64,000 nucleotides of DNA from Reticulitermes lucifugus (Eukaryota > Arthropoda > Insecta > Blattodea > Rhinotermitidae): positions 1 to 64,000 of the forward strand of contig JAKCWW010000009.1 of assembly GCA_026260175.1 (NCBI GenBank), given 5' to 3'. The position numbers and the translations under genes were made by a program. Positions 61,087 to 64,000 of the stretch are shown one piece after another. The first letter of the stretch is position 1. Each line of letters starts with the position of its first letter. The notes below the pieces were generated by a model. The model worked only from the letters and a program-made list of their open reading frames with translations, was not told the origin of the DNA and ran no database searches.

Positions 61087-63943
61087 TATGACGATCTCGA
61101 AAGCCCTTTTTTCTTCTAAAGAAGGAAATTAAGCTAAAATGAAATTTTCTTTTCCTGCTGTTTGTAATTTTCATGCTTCGTAAGGCGGACTTAAGAGGGG
61201 GCGCCTGTCAATGTTGTAACATTTACTTCATCTACCCAGTTTACACTTTATAGTGATCAAATTTTTTCTCTGTTACAAAGAACGGTCGATTAATGCGTTT
61301 AGAGAAATAATCGATATTAATTCTGAGAACCACACAGAAGGCACGAATATCTGGTTAGGGTACAATGCAGATATTTTCACCGTGTTACCTTACCACTGTG
61401 CAGTACAGTGTTAAAGCGACGTCCTGGAACTGCCTTACAGTCTGCAGTTGCTTTATTAGCACCATTCATGTTACGATTATAATTTAATTTTTGCCTTTTG
61501 ATATATCCCAATGCTTTTTAAATACGTAAGTGAATTAGACTCCAACATAATAGATAATGAATAGCTTGAGTTATTTCAGTAATTGATCGCAGTTTATTGT
61601 GAGAGAAACCCGTTCGAGGAACGGAAACTGTCGCTAGTTAATTACACGTCCTTTGAAGCATTTATTTCTTAATAACAGCAACAGTTTCGAAGTGAGCAAT
61701 TTCACATTAGATAAGGAATAGGCGTGGGCACAAGGATTACTTTCACCACCTCTGTTTCCTCTAGACGTCTCTTGAGGCATGAAGGTCCCAGTGGATTTCT
61801 AAGATATCCACATCCGGAGCTAGACTGGTGTGCTGATTTGTATAGTTAGTTTCTTTGTGATAGTATTGTGAACAAACTGAATGAAATCCGGCCGCTATAA
61901 ATGTAGCTTGTTAGTATGCAAACAGTACCTAGGTGTCTCGGGAGAGTTCTTTCAAGCTCTCCACCTCCAATAAATAACTAGGTTCGTAGTACAAACCAAA
62001 TGTTTCAAAATTTGCATTGCATTAGGTTCCACACAGAAATTTACACAGTGCTTAAATCTAAATATTTTGGAATTAATTTAGATGCAGGATTTATACTCGT
62101 TTTTTAAAATCTGTTTCCGTCTATGTTTCGCTTACGTAGACGACTGCGTCATTTACTCTAGATGGCAAACCGAAAGGTTAATATAGTATAGCCTCTTCGC
62201 CTTGTAATCATGTTTCATATTCTAAAAAAATAATATGCACAGAAATATGTGGCCTATATTTTAGGCGCCTTCGTGAAGCATTTGCGAAACGTGGCTGTTA
62301 GCTTTGTCATATCCATCCTTCCATCCGTCCGTCTGTCCGCATGGAGCAACTTAAATCCGGCCGGTAGGATCTGTATGAACATTTTTAAGGGAGACATTAT
62401 TAAAATTTATCGACACTTTCAAATTTTGGTTGAAGTCAGATAAAAATAGCGTGCACTTTACTTGAAGATGTAAGCAAATTTACAATTTTGTTGGTCACTT
62501 ATCATTATTATCTTTGTTACCAAGGTTATCAGTGGAACTATTAGGCCTTTATCGCTAAAGTTACGCGATAAATCTGTACTTATTTCACTCCGCGGATATT
62601 TTCTGTTTTGTTAATTTATAGTTACTGCGATACAGACGCACAAATTTTACCTTCAGAAGAGAAGAAGTCTTCACTATTTCTACTTGCAACATTTAATGTC
62701 GTTAGACCAGGCTTCGCCCTTCTCAGGATAATACCACGATCTTCGTGAAGATTTGATAAGGGATTAAATATATATTTTAGGGACATTAGATGACGTACTT
62801 GATAGATGAAATAAGACACAGGCGTAATTTATTGTGCTTGTGTCTTCGGCCTGTGTCTAGGTCTATGTACATTATTAATCCCGAAAAGTGTTGTAAATTA
62901 CATTATGATAAAAGAAGCGGACCTTTGAAAGCGGAACGTTTATTCCTTGATTGATTTGTCATATGTAGTCGTATGTTGAGCTCTGTTTCCATTTGCACAA
63001 AGTGCAACTTCTGCAGCAAGCAGCAACGAAGAGAAATTGTCATGTTTCAGCATTTGAATCCATTCCAGACACGTAGGTTAGTATTATTTTCCTATCTTTA
63101 ATCAGAGGTTGTGGCACACAAGGTTACGAGCGTGTTCAGAGATGTAGAGGCAGTGTTTTTATCGTTGTAACTAGTGCTCGAAATCATGGCTAGGACAGGG
63201 TCAGTGTGTGGCGATGTGTGCTAATAAGAAATTCTATCGTGTTTAGAGGCAGCAGGAACAAGATGCATGTAACTGAGAACTTATGGTAAGGCCATCCCTT
63301 CAATGTGTCTTAAATTTGTCGTAATAAAAAGCGCAAACAGAGGATTACAGAAAATATGCTGGCGAACTAATTAATCATAGTAATCGATTTTAAGTGTTAC
63401 GTATTTAATTTTCAGGTTTTCCTGGCCCAAGAATATTTGATTTGTAATTTTCATTTAAAAATTTATAAAAATGGTATGGCATTTTTAAAACCTGATGCAA
63501 TTTGAAAGTTGTAAAACATGATACTCTTGAAACAAAGTTATAATATGTAGTCAATTTTGGATACGGTGGAAAGACTAGTTTTATATCTGGTATCAATTCG
63601 TATTGGATGCTAGCACACAACAGAACATGCTTGTAGGCGTCATTATGCATTTTCTAAACTTACAGAAAGTTTTTACATCATGACAGGGATGGAGAAACTT
63701 TTTGCTGCCTGATGCCAGATTTACATAAAAAGTTACTTACACTAAGTGCTACCAGCAGCATGGCGGGTTTAATAAGGTATCTACTACCGTAAATTTGTGA
63801 GACAGCCTTAGGTTCGTAGTAGGCCTACGTAAGCTTGAAAGCAGCAAAAATGACTTATTTCATTTGTGAGACTGAGTTTTCAATATGACTACGTGTATTC
63901 TTATTAGTGGTTTACTTAGCGACGCTGTGCGTGTCTAGGTTTT

Positions 63944-64000
63944 GTAGCGCAGCTGGTAGGTAAAGGGATATGAGGAATTGGTTGCAGGATAAGTGGCAGA
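63944..64000 (+). mobile_element. Possible tRNA-like SINE head cut by the window edge
   Basis: GTAGCGCAGCTGGTAGGTAA resembles a tRNA box A head such as that of family A. The window ends before a box B can be judged. Confidence 0.25.

Larger units (their letters stand above)
58151..63943. other. No gene seen
   Basis: AT-rich DNA with a C9-10 run near 58467, the palindromic element at 60014-60123, an (AC)n run at 61070, and a CATC/GTCC-rich phrase near 62308-62340 of the kind often seen in repeats. All frames are short and unrecognised. Confidence 0.5.

Noticed and set aside
1-64000. LTR retroelements, Polintons or other virus-like elements
   Set aside because: No paired long terminal repeats and no gag, integrase, capsid or envelope-like frames were recognised; only LINE tails, SINEs, MITEs and ribozyme-bearing hairpins.
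1-64000. CRISPR arrays or bacterial operons
   Set aside because: Intron-containing gene, SINEs and microsatellites show eukaryotic nuclear DNA; no regular spaced repeats.

Overview
The window looks like AT-rich nuclear DNA from an insect, most likely a polyneopteran such as a cockroach or termite. The insect call rests on one cuticle-protein gene with a Rebers-Riddiford chitin-binding domain. The order is an inference from repeat style: several tRNA-derived SINE families, LINE tails with the GRPRRRW-type C-terminus, and hammerhead-bearing hairpin repeats. There are two assembly gaps: 50 N at 13018-13067 and 9 N at 48059-48067.

Only one protein-coding gene can be supported. It is on the minus strand at 38516-44822. 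A 230-codon exon (44133-44822) carries a signal peptide and a low-complexity Gln/His/Pro/Tyr-rich region. It joins in phase 0, across a 5.4 kb intron, to a terminal exon (38516-38737) encoding a pro-resilin-like RR domain. The predicted product is a secreted cuticular protein of about 303 residues. A possible extra exon lies inside the intron at about 39096-39290. No rRNA gene, stand-alone tRNA gene, CRISPR array or LTR element was recognised.

The rest is repeat-rich non-coding DNA. Four SINE families (here A-D) each have several copies; three copies have clear target-site duplications (1577-1846, 30945-31233, 56760-57057), and the family C copy at 32732-32973 also has one. Four short LINE C-terminal tails lie at 33420-33675, 37780-37858, 45828-45977 and 54733-54816. 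Pogo/Tigger-like DNA-transposon remnants lie at 8009-8100, 8879-9195 and 43645-43828.

The most interesting signal is a set of hammerhead-ribozyme-like motifs (CUGANGA core, stem II, GAAA, short palindromic stem III, NUH cleavage triplet) between about 27.4 and 55.7 kb. The best two are at 27476-27521 (minus, in one arm of a 268 bp foldback element) and 29362-29409 (plus). Weaker relatives lie at 34.6, 36.8, 40.4, 41.0, 42.7, 50.7 and 55.7 kb. Hammerheads are known in Penelope-like retroelements and animal retrozymes, so these are probably fossils of such elements. Self-cleavage of these copies is untested.

Other structure includes a degenerate tandem repeat of about 26 bp at 22393-22585, a nested palindromic element at 60014-60123, a CpG-rich island at 30330-30500, a long polypurine tract at 31250-31640, and several microsatellites.
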